This document shows, piece after piece, positions 25,081 through 33,948 of a DNA stretch of 64,000 nt (positions are counted from its first letter, which is position 1; the number at the start of each line of letters is the position of its first letter). The notes beneath the pieces were generated by a model. It did not search any database and was not told the origin of the DNA. It saw nothing but the letters and a program-made list of their open reading frames with translations. Source of the stretch: Bacteroidales bacterium. GTDB lineage: Bacteria; Bacteroidota; Bacteroidia; Bacteroidales; WCHB1-69. The DNA lies in NCBI GenBank assembly GCA_024400835.1, contig JAKSMC010000016.1, positions 1-64,000 on the forward strand. Reading direction: 5' to 3'. The translations under genes and the position numbers were made by a program.

Positions 25081-28000
25081 CTATTTTGTGATTTCGGCCT
25101 TAGCGCGTTTGACTTCACCACCTTTGAGGCGAAGAAGGTCATATGCGAACGGGTTGGCAACGAGGATACCGGAGTAAGTACCGAAGAGGATACCGATAAA
25201 CATTGCGAACACGAAACCACGGATAACTTCGCCACCGAACAGGAAGATGACCAATAAGGTGACCAATGTTGTGACAGCCGTGTTGATACTACGGCCCATG
25301 GTGCTGTTGATTGCGGTATTGAAGTTTTCGTAGTTGGAACGTTTCGGATAGAGGGCGAGGTTTTCACGGACACGGTCCATGATGACCACGACATTGTTGA
25401 TAGAGTAACCGATCACCGTCAAGATAGCAGCAATGAAGTTCTGGTCGATTTCCATAGAGAACGGCATTACCTTGTAGAACAAGGAGAACATACCGATGGT
25501 CAGGAAGGAGTCGTGGAACAGAGCTGCAACACCTGCCATACCGAATTGCCAATTTCTGAATCGGACAGCAATGTAGATGAAGATCAAGACGAGGGATGCC
25601 AAGACTGCCCAAACAGCATTTCTCAACAATTCCTTAGCAACGGTCGGTTGGATTTTCTGAGAAGACTGGATACCACGGACATCGTTGGTCAAGTGGGTGA
25701 AGTCGTATTCAGAGAGATCTTGTTTTGCATAGAAACCCTTCAAACAGTTGTAGAGTTTCTTTTCGCAAAGTTGGTCGTCAGCAGGATTGTTGCTATCAAT
25801 CTTGTAGTTGGTGATGATACGGATTTGGTCATTACTACCGAAAGTCTTCACTTCAGGGTTACCGCCGAATTCATTAGAAACAGCTTCACGAACATCTTTT
25901 GTGGTAACGTCCTTGTCGAAACGGACGACGTAGCAACGTCCACCTGTGAAGTCGATACCCGGTTGCAATTTCAACGTGCAGAAGGAGATGATGGAGATAA
26001 CGATCAAGCTACAAGAAAGAATGTAGAAATATTTTCTCTTGCTGAGGAAGTCAATGTTAAGATTCTGGAATGCGTTAATTGTAAGTTTGTGGCCGACATT
26101 CATTTCTTTACCCTTCTTCAAACGAGCCTCGATAATCATACGAGAAACGAGGATTGCGGTGAACAAGGAGGAGAGGATACCGATGATCAAAGTAGTAGCG
26201 AAACCTTGGATAGGACCGGAACCGAAAATATAAAGAACGATAGCGGTAATCAAAGTGGTAACGTTACCATCGATGATAGCGGAGTAAGAATGTTTGAAAC
26301 CTTCGTCGATAGCGACGCGGATGCCCTTGCCAGCGCGGACCTCTTCACGGACGCGCTCGTAGATAATGACGTTGGCATCGACTGCCATACCCAATGTCAA
26401 GACGATACCTGCGATACCCGGCAGTGTAAGGACTGCGCCCATGGAAGCAAGAACGCCGATGATGAAGAAGACGTTGGAGAACAGAGCGAGGTCAGCGACG
26501 AGACCTGCACGGCCGTAGTAGAAGAACATATAGATGACGACGAGGATGAATGCACCGAGGAAGGAGAGCAAACCTGCGCGGATGGATTCCTTACCCAATG
26601 TAGGGCCAACGACTTCGGATTGAACGATGTTGACACGTGCTTCGAGGTTACCAGAGTTCAAGACGGTAGCAAGGTCTTTAGCTTCTTCGATAGTGAAGTT
26701 ACCGGAGATTTCAGAGTTACCGTTAGGGATTTCTGATCTTACAGTAGGAGCGGAGTAAACGAATTCATCCAAAACGATAGCGATGCAAGTCAGCTTTTGA
26801 GCGCTGTTGTCAGCAGCTTCCTTAGTGATCTTACGCCATTCTTCTGCAGCTTGGTCTTCCATAGACATATTGACGACGACGCGGTTGTTCTGGTCGACAT
26901 CCTGGCGAGCGGTACGGACAACGCGAGCGCCACCGATAGTTTCGGAGCTCAACAACGGTCCGATGCGGTCGTTTTTCTTTTTCAGAGGATACAACGGGAA
27001 AGCATTGCCGTATTCTTTTTCAGCAGCACCCCAGTAGAAGACAACGTTCTTGTCGCCCAAGATCTTTTGGAGTTGCGGAAGAAGTCTGTCGATAGCCGGC
27101 ATATCGGATTCTTTGAAGTAACCGATAACGTAGCTGCCGGGGACAGCGACTGCCTTGCTCATGATAGCGCCAGCAGTAGCATCAAGATCTTCATCTTCTT
27201 CGTCTTCGTCGAGTTCTTCGTCTGCAGTATTGGTTGCAGCAGCGATAGCGTCTTCAGCCTTTGTGCTGTCTGCGTTAGCGAGTGTGGAATCAGCTTCTTC
27301 AGCCACTTCTTCTGCAGCAGGGATTTCTTTCTTGTTCTTCAAAGCCTTAGCGAGTTGAGCGTCAGCTTCGATGAAACGTTGTTGGATGGACTTGCCACCG
27401 ACAGCGTCATTGTAAACTTCCCAGAATTCGAGTTTAGCAGTACTCTTCAACAGATCAGTAACACGTTCGGGTTCCTTCACGCCAGGAAGTTCGACGAGGA
27501 TACGTCCGCCCTGGAGCATTTGGAGGTTCGGCTGAGCGACGCCGAAACGGTCGATACGAGTACGGAGGATCTTGAATGTACGGTCAACGATTTCAGAGGA
27601 CTCTTTCTTCATCCAAGTGATAATCTGTTGGTCAGTAGCACCGTTGATGCCAGAACGTTCGCCGAAATAGGTACGCAAGTTGGCGTTCTTCATGTTCAGC
27701 GCGTTCTTCTGAGAGTTGAAGTTCTTCACGAAAATGTCAATGAAGTCGCCATTCGTTGTGTTGGCATACTCTTTCTCGGATTTTTCAAATGTGGTTTTGA
27801 ATAAGGGATCTTCTTTGTTGGAAGCCAAGCTTTGCACCACATCCGGCATGGAGATTTCGAGGGTGACGTTCATACCGCCCTTCAAGTCCAAACCTAAATT
27901 CAACTCTTTGTACTTACATTTCTTGTAAGTGTTTCCCAAGAAGACTGTAGAGTCGTTCATGTTGGTGAGGTATTGACGGGTTCTTGCTTCGATCAAAGAG

Positions 28001-28191
28001 TCCACCAAATGTTTTTCCAACATCACGTCTCCGTGAGCTTCCTTTTTCACTTCTTCAATGGCAGCGGGATCGTTGGCAAATGCTGCAGCTTTCTTTTCAA
28101 CACGCCATGTGGCGAAGGAGAATGAAAGGCAATAAATGCACACGAGTGCCAGAAGTACGGTGAAAAATAAAATTAGTCCTTTGTTTTTCAT
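25081..28191 (-). CDS. secDF: Protein translocase SecDF fusion
   Basis: A 1036-residue inner-membrane protein using the proton-motive force to assist Sec export; SecD and SecF are fused as is usual in Bacteroidota. The SecD half has LNLGLDLKGGMNVTLEISMP, GGRILVELPGVKEPERV, GTVLTLGMAVDANVIIYERVREE (split by helices) and IDGNVTTLITAIVLYIFGSG. The SecF half (from about 690) has LQPGIDFTGGRCYVVRF, AAILTVIGYSINNVVVIMDRVREN and INTAVTTLVTLLVIFLFGG. An acidic, Ala-rich low-complexity insert (about residues 287-342, DEELDEDEEDEDLDA) sits in the periplasmic P1 domain of SecD. Monocistronic: TATATTTG box at 28253-28260 upstream and a strong terminator downstream. Confidence 0.97.
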   Translation of the reverse strand: MKNKGLILFFTVLLALVCIYCLSFSFATWRVEKKAAAFANDPAAIEEVKKEAHGDVMLEKHLVDSLIEARTRQYLTNMNDSTVFLGNTYKKCKYKELNLGLDLKGGMNVTLEISMPDVVQSLASNKEDPLFKTTFEKSEKEYANTTNGDFIDIFVKNFNSQKNALNMKNANLRTYFGERSGINGATDQQIITWMKKESSEIVDRTFKILRTRIDRFGVAQPNLQMLQGGRILVELPGVKEPERVTDLLKSTAKLEFWEVYNDAVGGKSIQQRFIEADAQLAKALKNKKEIPAAEEVAEEADSTLANADSTKAEDAIAAATNTADEELDEDEEDEDLDATAGAIMSKAVAVPGSYVIGYFKESDMPAIDRLLPQLQKILGDKNVVFYWGAAEKEYGNAFPLYPLKKKNDRIGPLLSSETIGGARVVRTARQDVDQNNRVVVNMSMEDQAAEEWRKITKEAADNSAQKLTCIAIVLDEFVYSAPTVRSEIPNGNSEISGNFTIEEAKDLATVLNSGNLEARVNIVQSEVVGPTLGKESIRAGLLSFLGAFILVVIYMFFYYGRAGLVADLALFSNVFFIIGVLASMGAVLTLPGIAGIVLTLGMAVDANVIIYERVREEVRAGKGIRVAIDEGFKHSYSAIIDGNVTTLITAIVLYIFGSGPIQGFATTLIIGILSSLFTAILVSRMIIEARLKKGKEMNVGHKLTINAFQNLNIDFLSKRKYFYILSCSLIVISIISFCTLKLQPGIDFTGGRCYVVRFDKDVTTKDVREAVSNEFGGNPEVKTFGSNDQIRIITNYKIDSNNPADDQLCEKKLYNCLKGFYAKQDLSEYDFTHLTNDVRGIQSSQKIQPTVAKELLRNAVWAVLASLVLIFIYIAVRFRNWQFGMAGVAALFHDSFLTIGMFSLFYKVMPFSMEIDQNFIAAILTVIGYSINNVVVIMDRVRENLALYPKRSNYENFNTAINSTMGRSINTAVTTLVTLLVIFLFGGEVIRGFVFAMFIGILFGTYSGILVANPFAYDLLRLKGGEVKRAKAEITK

Positions 28192-28252
28192 CTCTTTATT
28201 TATTTGATTTTTAATTAATTATATAATTTTCAACCTAATTTTTTCAAGGTTG

Positions 28253-28260
28253 CAAATATA
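28253..28260 (-). promoter_or_regulatory. -7 box of secDF
   Basis: CAAATATA on the plus strand is TATATTTG on the minus strand, 61 bp before the ATG at 28191. Confidence 0.6.
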
Positions 28261-28401
28261 CAAATTTTGTGATACGCGTCGCTATGCCTATCACATTTAT
28301 TTATAAACAAGTTGTTAGCAAAGAAAAAAGGACTTCCTCGGCAGAACCGGACAGCCAAAACCGGCAACGGGAATTCCTCCGCACGCAGCTCCGGAAGACT
28401 G

Positions 28402-30975
28402 CTATAAGTTGTCTCTGTAATCCTGCTTTATCGGCAGTTTCAAAACATCCTTAAGGGTAGCCGCCTTCACATTGATAGTGAAACTGACGCCTTTGCGGTA
28501 GCCGAACGGGACCCAGTTGAAGCTCATCTCCCAGCAATGCAGGTCGCGGTATATGTCGATGGATGTGTATGACAATGATTTCTGGACGAAATCATAACCA
28601 GTAGTGAATCCGACTCTCCACTTTTTCGTTATGTACACGTCACCAACCACATTGATTGTATGGACCATGTTGTTCCGATAGCGGTTCGTATCGCGCAACA
28701 TATAATAATATATATTATCATTAATTCCGTATGTAAACGTATAGTTGAACGTGAGCGACCACGGTTGCTGATTCTTCTTGGACTGGTTCTTATTTTCTTC
28801 GGCTGCCGCCTTCTTTTTAAACGTATTCTGGTCCAACCGCCAGTTCAGTGCGACACTCACACTGGTAGATGACAGACGGAACAGGCGATGATTGACCGCC
28901 CACTCAGTCTGATTGACCGAGCGGCCGTTTTCTCCGATAATATAAGGATCGAAGGCGAAATTATACGTCAGATACAGTTGTCTGAACAGCGTGCTTCGCC
29001 CCGACAGGGTCAGTTTCGACCAATTCAAGGAGTCGGCGGCGAAATTATAGTTCATAGATATGTTCAGATTGTCTATGATCGGCACTTTCTTGTATCCGGT
29101 TATGGTATCCTTGCGGGAGCGGACCTTGATTTCGACGTTGTTGCCGAAAGAAAGCTGCGCCAGGGCCTGCGTGTTAGAGCCAACGGTCCCGAAAATGGCA
29201 TTGTCATAAAATGAATAATCGACCATCTCGCCGGTTATCGGGTTGAAATACTGTCCGCGGCTACCCTTGGACAAATTGGGTCGGTACGTGAAATTCAACG
29301 TCGGGGTAACCACGTGGCGAATTGCCTGCAGCCCGCCTTTTTTGAAAGAATACATGAAATAGACTTTGGTTGTCAAAGAGGAAGAGATGCTCAAATCATG
29401 CAAGGCATTGAACCCGCGGTGGAAATAGCGGTTCACATATGCGGCCTCCGCCAGCGTGTCTATCGTCATATCTTGTGTGTAAGACTGCAGATACCATTTT
29501 TCCTCCAACGTCGCCGTGGTATTCCAGTTAATCAGTTTCGCGATTTTAATGGGAATCGTAATCGGGATAGTGTGCCGCATGCCAACGTTGAAATCCTCCC
29601 ACGTGCGAGATTTCAGGAGCAACGAGTCATCTGTGTCTATCTGGCCCGTCAACTGCGACGACCACTTCATAGAGATGTTGTCATACCATTTCAACGAACC
29701 GGCCTTGTCCTTTTTACGGAAAGGATAGAACTGGATAACGGACATGCTCACATCCGGCAGCTTGAAATTGACCTTGTGGGTTCCCGTGTTCTGAGAATAA
29801 GACAATGTAGCATCCACAAAGAAGATATTGTTTGCGGATGTTGAGACATTCACCGTGGACGAGAACTGGTTGGATAGATAGTCACTGGCGGAAGTGAGGT
29901 TATACCTCGAATAGTTGGCACTGACGACGTCAATATGAGCATTGAAGCGCGTGGTCGGGTGGGACTTCATATCTTGTTTGTGATCCCAGTAAATCTTATA
30001 GTCATTCGATTTCCGCAGAGAGGAATCCAGGCGGTCGCCCACGCGGGTTTGGTGGAAGCCCAGTTCCACATTACCTTTGCACTTGTAGCGGTAAACATAA
30101 TTTGATCTTGCCTTCACGGCCCAGCTGCCCTTAGTGTAAACATCGCCGCCGACCCACAAATCGATGTTGTCATTGATGGCGAAATAGAAGCCCAAGTCCT
30201 GCAAGTAAAAGCCAAGGTTGGACGACTCGCCGAAAGACGGCATGACAAAACCGGATTTTTTGTTTTTATCCAACGGGAAAAAGCCGAACGGAATGGCCAG
30301 CGGCGTGGGCACTCCGGTAAAACTCAGGTAGGCAGGGCCGATGACAATCTTATCATGCTGGATAAGCTTGGCCTTAGTGAAATCTATTTCAAAATGAGGA
30401 TGGTCCAACTCACAAGTCGTGTACTTGCCCTTCTTCAGGTAGGCCACGTCATCGCCCATTTTCTTCACCTGCTCGCCATGGATGACCCCCTCGTCCTGGG
30501 TGGTTATGACATGTGTGATTTTACCTTTCTTGGTCGTGAAATTATACTTGATTTCCTGGGCGCGGTAGCTGTCCTCACCTTGTGAAAAAACGGGCGCACC
30601 ATGTACATATCCATTGGAATCGGCCACGCCGGAAGCGTATAACTGGTTGTTTTTGAAGTCTATTTCGATATAGTCAGCGCGGAGTTCCATATCCTCATAC
30701 TTGACCACGGCATCGCCGAAGAGGTAAGTGAAACGGCGTTGCAAATCGTTGATAGTGGAATCCTTGGCGCTATATGAGACAATGGAAGTGATGGCATTGG
30801 GGGACAGAATCTTGACGGCGCGGGAATTTTCAAGCGAAGAATCCGCCAAAACAATATTCGAGCGCATCGTATCGTTAGTCACCCGTGCAATCGTATCACG
30901 GGCCCCGCGTTCACGGTTGCCCTTAGTGGACTGGGCGAAAGAACATACACATAAAAGGCTGAATATTAAAATCAT
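28402..30975 (-). CDS. lptD: LPS-assembly outer-membrane protein LptD (Bacteroidota type)
   Basis: 857 residues from MILIFSLLCVCSFAQS, a short signal peptide. An OstA/LptA-like beta-jellyroll (about 60-200) contains KYEDMELRADYIEIDFKNNQL and YNFTTKKGKITHVITTQDEG; the rest is a large barrel (FGFFPLDKNKKSGFVMPSFG is the family hallmark). It inserts LPS into the outer leaflet. The frame is open further upstream to a TTG at 31047, but a TAACTTTG -7 box at 31024-31031 on the minus strand lies inside that extension, so the ATG at 30975 is the better start. Divergent from the amidase operon with overlapping promoters. Confidence 0.9.
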   Translation of the reverse strand: MILIFSLLCVCSFAQSTKGNRERGARDTIARVTNDTMRSNIVLADSSLENSRAVKILSPNAITSIVSYSAKDSTINDLQRRFTYLFGDAVVKYEDMELRADYIEIDFKNNQLYASGVADSNGYVHGAPVFSQGEDSYRAQEIKYNFTTKKGKITHVITTQDEGVIHGEQVKKMGDDVAYLKKGKYTTCELDHPHFEIDFTKAKLIQHDKIVIGPAYLSFTGVPTPLAIPFGFFPLDKNKKSGFVMPSFGESSNLGFYLQDLGFYFAINDNIDLWVGGDVYTKGSWAVKARSNYVYRYKCKGNVELGFHQTRVGDRLDSSLRKSNDYKIYWDHKQDMKSHPTTRFNAHIDVVSANYSRYNLTSASDYLSNQFSSTVNVSTSANNIFFVDATLSYSQNTGTHKVNFKLPDVSMSVIQFYPFRKKDKAGSLKWYDNISMKWSSQLTGQIDTDDSLLLKSRTWEDFNVGMRHTIPITIPIKIAKLINWNTTATLEEKWYLQSYTQDMTIDTLAEAAYVNRYFHRGFNALHDLSISSSLTTKVYFMYSFKKGGLQAIRHVVTPTLNFTYRPNLSKGSRGQYFNPITGEMVDYSFYDNAIFGTVGSNTQALAQLSFGNNVEIKVRSRKDTITGYKKVPIIDNLNISMNYNFAADSLNWSKLTLSGRSTLFRQLYLTYNFAFDPYIIGENGRSVNQTEWAVNHRLFRLSSTSVSVALNWRLDQNTFKKKAAAEENKNQSKKNQQPWSLTFNYTFTYGINDNIYYYMLRDTNRYRNNMVHTINVVGDVYITKKWRVGFTTGYDFVQKSLSYTSIDIYRDLHCWEMSFNWVPFGYRKGVSFTINVKAATLKDVLKLPIKQDYRDNL

Positions 30976-31023
30976 ACTCTGCCTCAAAAAATATGAAAAA
31001 GTCGTTGTGTATATCTTTTTCTC

Positions 31024-31060
31024 CAAAGTTAATATTAACGATAACAATAAACTATCTTTG
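31024..31060. promoter_or_regulatory. Divergent promoter pair lptD / amidase
   Basis: The minus-strand -7 box TAACTTTG (31024-31031) serves lptD. The plus-strand -7 box TATCTTTG (31053-31060) serves the amidase gene. They are only 21 bp apart, so each -33 region falls in or near the other's -7 region. Confidence 0.6.
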
Positions 31061-31101
31061 CGATTTTTAAAATCGGCAAAAATATTAAAAAAGTTTCAAA
31101 A

Positions 31102-32337
31102 ATGCTAAACTCCAAAATCAGGTTCTTATTATATCTCCTGATAATTTTTATCGGGAATCCGCTGATGGGGCAAAATACCAAAAAGCCCTTCAAAGTCGTC
31201 ATTGATGCCGGCCACGGCGCGCACGACCCGGGGTGTGTCGGTTCACAGCTGAACGAGAAAGACGTTAATTTGAGTATGGCCCTGAAAGTCGGGAAGCTCA
31301 TCAGCGACAATTGTCCTGATGTTCAGGTAATTTACACTCGCAAGACCGATGTGTTCGTAGAACTGTACCGTCGTGCCCAGATTGCCAACGACGCTCACGC
31401 CGACCTATTCATCTCCATTCACTGCAACGCGGTAGAGAGCCCGCAAGCCAACGGTGTGGAGACTTTCGTGATGGGTTTGGCGAAAAGCGAAGCCAACCAG
31501 GCCGTCGCCCGCAAGGAGAACGCCGCCATCCTGAAAGAGAAGAACTATCAGAACAACTATGACGGATTCGAGCCAAACTCACCGGAGTCGAATGTCATAT
31601 TCTCACTTTATTCATCTGCCTACCTTAACAACTCCATCATATTGGCCAGCAAGGTTCAGAAAAATCTGCTTGCCACGTCCCACTTCACCGACCGCGGCGT
31701 AAAGCAAGCCGGTTACTGGGTGCTCTACAAAGTGGCCATGCCCAGCATTCTCATCGAGCTCGGTTTCTTGTCAAACCCTGATGACCAGGCGTTCTTGGCT
31801 CAGCAGTCCAATCAAAACAGAGAGGCCGCAGCCATCTACAACGCATTTGTTGACTATATAGCCACCGCAAACGGCAGTTCTTACAAGCACCTGCCCATCG
31901 GTCCCGCCAGCCCTGAAGCCAACAACTCCATATCGGAAAAACCAACTACCGAAGGGAAACCGGCAGAAACTTCAAAACCCGCGGTGACGTCAGGACCGGA
32001 AACTAAAAAAGAAGATCCGGCAAAAGAGACCGCCTCCTCCATAGCCGCCATCTCCACGGAAGTGGTGCCGGAAGCAGATGTACGCTTCAAAGTCCAATTC
32101 CTCACCTCCCCGACCAAGTTATCAGCAAACGACACCCGCCTGCAAGGCCTGCCCTCCGTAAGCTGCTACCAAGAGAATGGCGTTTGGAAATACACTGCCG
32201 GAAATGAGACGAACTACCAATCCGCCATCAACATCCAAAACACTGTAAAAGAGAAATACGGCGACGCCTTCATGATTGCCTTCCAAGGAGACAAAAAAAT
32301 ATCCGTCAAGGAGGCCCGCGAATTACTGAAAAAATAA
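31102..32337 (+). CDS. N-acetylmuramoyl-L-alanine amidase (Amidase_3) with C-terminal SPOR-like region
   Basis: A 411-residue exported zinc amidase that cleaves the peptide from peptidoglycan during cell separation. Signal peptide MLNSKIRFLLYLLIIFIGNPLMG. The catalytic domain (about 30-255) has VVIDAGHGAHDPGCVG (zinc His), NEKDVNLSMALKVG (zinc Glu), LFISIHCNAVES (zinc His) and PSILIELGFLSNPDD (catalytic Glu). A Pro/Glu/Ser/Thr linker (about 265-320) leads to a SPOR-like end (VRFKVQFLTSPTKLSAND, YQSAINIQNTVKEKYGDAF), likely for septal peptidoglycan binding. The next gene has its own promoter immediately after the stop. Confidence 0.94.
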   Translation: MLNSKIRFLLYLLIIFIGNPLMGQNTKKPFKVVIDAGHGAHDPGCVGSQLNEKDVNLSMALKVGKLISDNCPDVQVIYTRKTDVFVELYRRAQIANDAHADLFISIHCNAVESPQANGVETFVMGLAKSEANQAVARKENAAILKEKNYQNNYDGFEPNSPESNVIFSLYSSAYLNNSIILASKVQKNLLATSHFTDRGVKQAGYWVLYKVAMPSILIELGFLSNPDDQAFLAQQSNQNREAAAIYNAFVDYIATANGSSYKHLPIGPASPEANNSISEKPTTEGKPAETSKPAVTSGPETKKEDPAKETASSIAAISTEVVPEADVRFKVQFLTSPTKLSANDTRLQGLPSVSCYQENGVWKYTAGNETNYQSAINIQNTVKEKYGDAFMIAFQGDKKISVKEARELLKK

Positions 32338-32345
32338 TATTTTTG
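32338..32345 (+). promoter_or_regulatory. -7 box of the MCE gene
   Basis: TATTTTTG directly after the amidase stop codon and 20 bp before the ATG at 32366. Confidence 0.6.
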
Positions 32346-32365
32346 CGCCTCGTTTAACAACTAAT

Positions 32366-33355
32366 ATGAGCACAGAAAAAGACAACAAGCAATACTCAGC
32401 TAAAAATGTAAAAAGCATGAAGGTCGCTATTTTCTGCATAGTGGCCATTCTGATTTTCTACTTAGGATGCAACTTTCTGAAAGGTCTCAACGTGTTCAGT
32501 CACAAGACCTACTACTACGCCGTCTTCGACGACATCGGCGGATTGCACGAAAGCACCACCGTTGCGGTAAACGGCTACCCTATCGGAAAAGTTAGCAAGA
32601 TTTCCCTCATCAGCACGAACCCGACAAAAATCTGTGCTGAGATACTCGTCACCGAAGACATTGACATTCCCAAGGACTCACGATTCGAAGTAGCACAGAA
32701 AGACGTGCTGGGCGGCATGATTGTCAATGTCATCATCGGTCAGTCTAAGACCATGGCGCACAACAAGGACACCTTGGCATGCGGTCTTGCCGGCGGTATG
32801 TTTGACGGCATCGGCGAACTTAAGGACCAACTGGCCAGCGTCATCGCCTCTGTCGACACCATCGGGATGTCTGTGAAAAGTGCCTTCCTGCCGAATGACT
32901 CCGACAACGGCGCCATAATGCTGAAAAACACGCTCATCAACTTGGAGGCATCTACACGCCATCTCAATCAGATCCTGGCTGCCAATGAGGGCAAGGTCGG
33001 CAACGTAGTTTCCAAATTAGACCAACTCAGCACCACATTGAGCAACGCCACGCCTCAAATCAACAGCATCATCAGCAATCTGGACCACATTTCAGATTCA
33101 TTGGCCCAGAGCAATATCAGAGCCCTGTTGAACGACGCACAATCCACCGTCGCCAACCTCAATGCCGTGACGGCTAAGATCGAAAATGGCGAGGGCTCCG
33201 CCGGTCTGCTCATGAACAACGACTCACTCTACAACAGCGTGAACAACACAGTCAACAGTCTGAACGCCTTGTTGCAAGACCTCAAGGCTCATCCGTCCAA
33301 ATACGTAAATGTCACGGTTTTCGGAAAAAAAGACAAGAACAAAGACAAAGAATAA
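32366..33355 (+). CDS. MlaD/MCE-domain lipid transport protein
   Basis: 329 residues. One N-terminal membrane anchor (VAIFCIVAILIFYLGCNFLKG), then an MCE domain (about 48-125: YAVFDDIGGLHESTTVAVNG, GKVSKISLI, SRFEVAQKDVLGGMIVNVIIG). A long helical tail follows (about 150-310), which in MCE proteins forms a tube across the periplasm. It ends with a charged KKDKNKDKE. It probably moves phospholipids between membranes with an MlaEF transporter; no mlaE/F lies next to it. It has its own promoter and may read through to DUF3127 19 bp downstream. Confidence 0.9.
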   Translation: MSTEKDNKQYSAKNVKSMKVAIFCIVAILIFYLGCNFLKGLNVFSHKTYYYAVFDDIGGLHESTTVAVNGYPIGKVSKISLISTNPTKICAEILVTEDIDIPKDSRFEVAQKDVLGGMIVNVIIGQSKTMAHNKDTLACGLAGGMFDGIGELKDQLASVIASVDTIGMSVKSAFLPNDSDNGAIMLKNTLINLEASTRHLNQILAANEGKVGNVVSKLDQLSTTLSNATPQINSIISNLDHISDSLAQSNIRALLNDAQSTVANLNAVTAKIENGEGSAGLLMNNDSLYNSVNNTVNSLNALLQDLKAHPSKYVNVTVFGKKDKNKDKE

Positions 33356-33374
33356 CAATTAAAAGCAACAATAT

Positions 33375-33818
33375 ATGTCATTAGAAATCACTGGAAAACT
33401 AGTACAGAAACTCGCCATGCAATCGGGCACCAGCGCCAAAGGCAACACTTGGCAGAAACAAGAATTCGTAATCGAAACGGGCGACCAGTTCCCAAAGAAA
33501 ATATGCGCCAACTTGTGGGGCGACAAAGCAGACCAACTCAACCAATACAACATCGGCGACATGGTCAAAGTGTCATTCGACCTTGAGTCCCGCGAATTCA
33601 ACGGCAGATGGTACACCGATGTCAAAGCCTGGAAGTTAGAGCACCCGCAGATGGCCACTAACGGAATGCCGCAGCCGCCGGCCTTCAATCCCGCAGACAT
33701 CCAAACGCAGCATACCGCATACCAGGCTCCTGCCGCAGCCGCCACCCTGCCCGACCTCGGTCCTGCTGACGGAGGCACTTTCACGGATGACGGCATGCCT
33801 GACGACCTCCCGTTCTAA
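33375..33818 (+). CDS. DUF3127 protein (single-stranded-DNA-binding-like OB fold)
   Basis: 147 residues, cytoplasmic. MSLEITGKLVQKLAMQSGTS, GNTWQKQEFVIETGDQFPKK, NIGDMVKVSFDLESREFNGR and WYTDVKAWKLE are the DUF3127 pattern, an OB-fold family found mainly in Bacteroidota. The C-terminal 60 residues are Pro/Ala-rich with an acidic tip ending DDGMPDDLPF, like the SSB tail (DDDIPF) that recruits repair proteins. That resemblance suggests a role on single-stranded DNA; inference only. Confidence 0.88.
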   Translation: MSLEITGKLVQKLAMQSGTSAKGNTWQKQEFVIETGDQFPKKICANLWGDKADQLNQYNIGDMVKVSFDLESREFNGRWYTDVKAWKLEHPQMATNGMPQPPAFNPADIQTQHTAYQAPAAAATLPDLGPADGGTFTDDGMPDDLPF

Positions 33819-33840
33819 TATTTCCACAAAAGAACTACCT

Positions 33841-33891
33841 ATGTGCTAATCCGCTGATGTACAACACCAAATCATTAGCAGATTAGCACAT
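33841..33891. repeat. Inverted repeat (terminator or palindromic repeat)
   Basis: ATGTGCTAATCCGCT (33841-33855) pairs with AGCAGATTAGCACAT (33877-33891) with one mismatch over 15 bp and a 21-nt loop. No T run follows, so it could be a mobile palindrome rather than a terminator. Confidence 0.6.
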
Positions 33892-33948
33892 TGTCACATC
33901 ATAAGGATAACAAAAACACAATTTTAATCGCACTAATTTCCTGTCATT

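Noticed and set aside
30976..31047. Upstream TTG start for lptD
   Set aside because: A -7 box on the same strand (31024-31031) lies inside the extension, and the ATG at 30975 begins a proper signal peptide.
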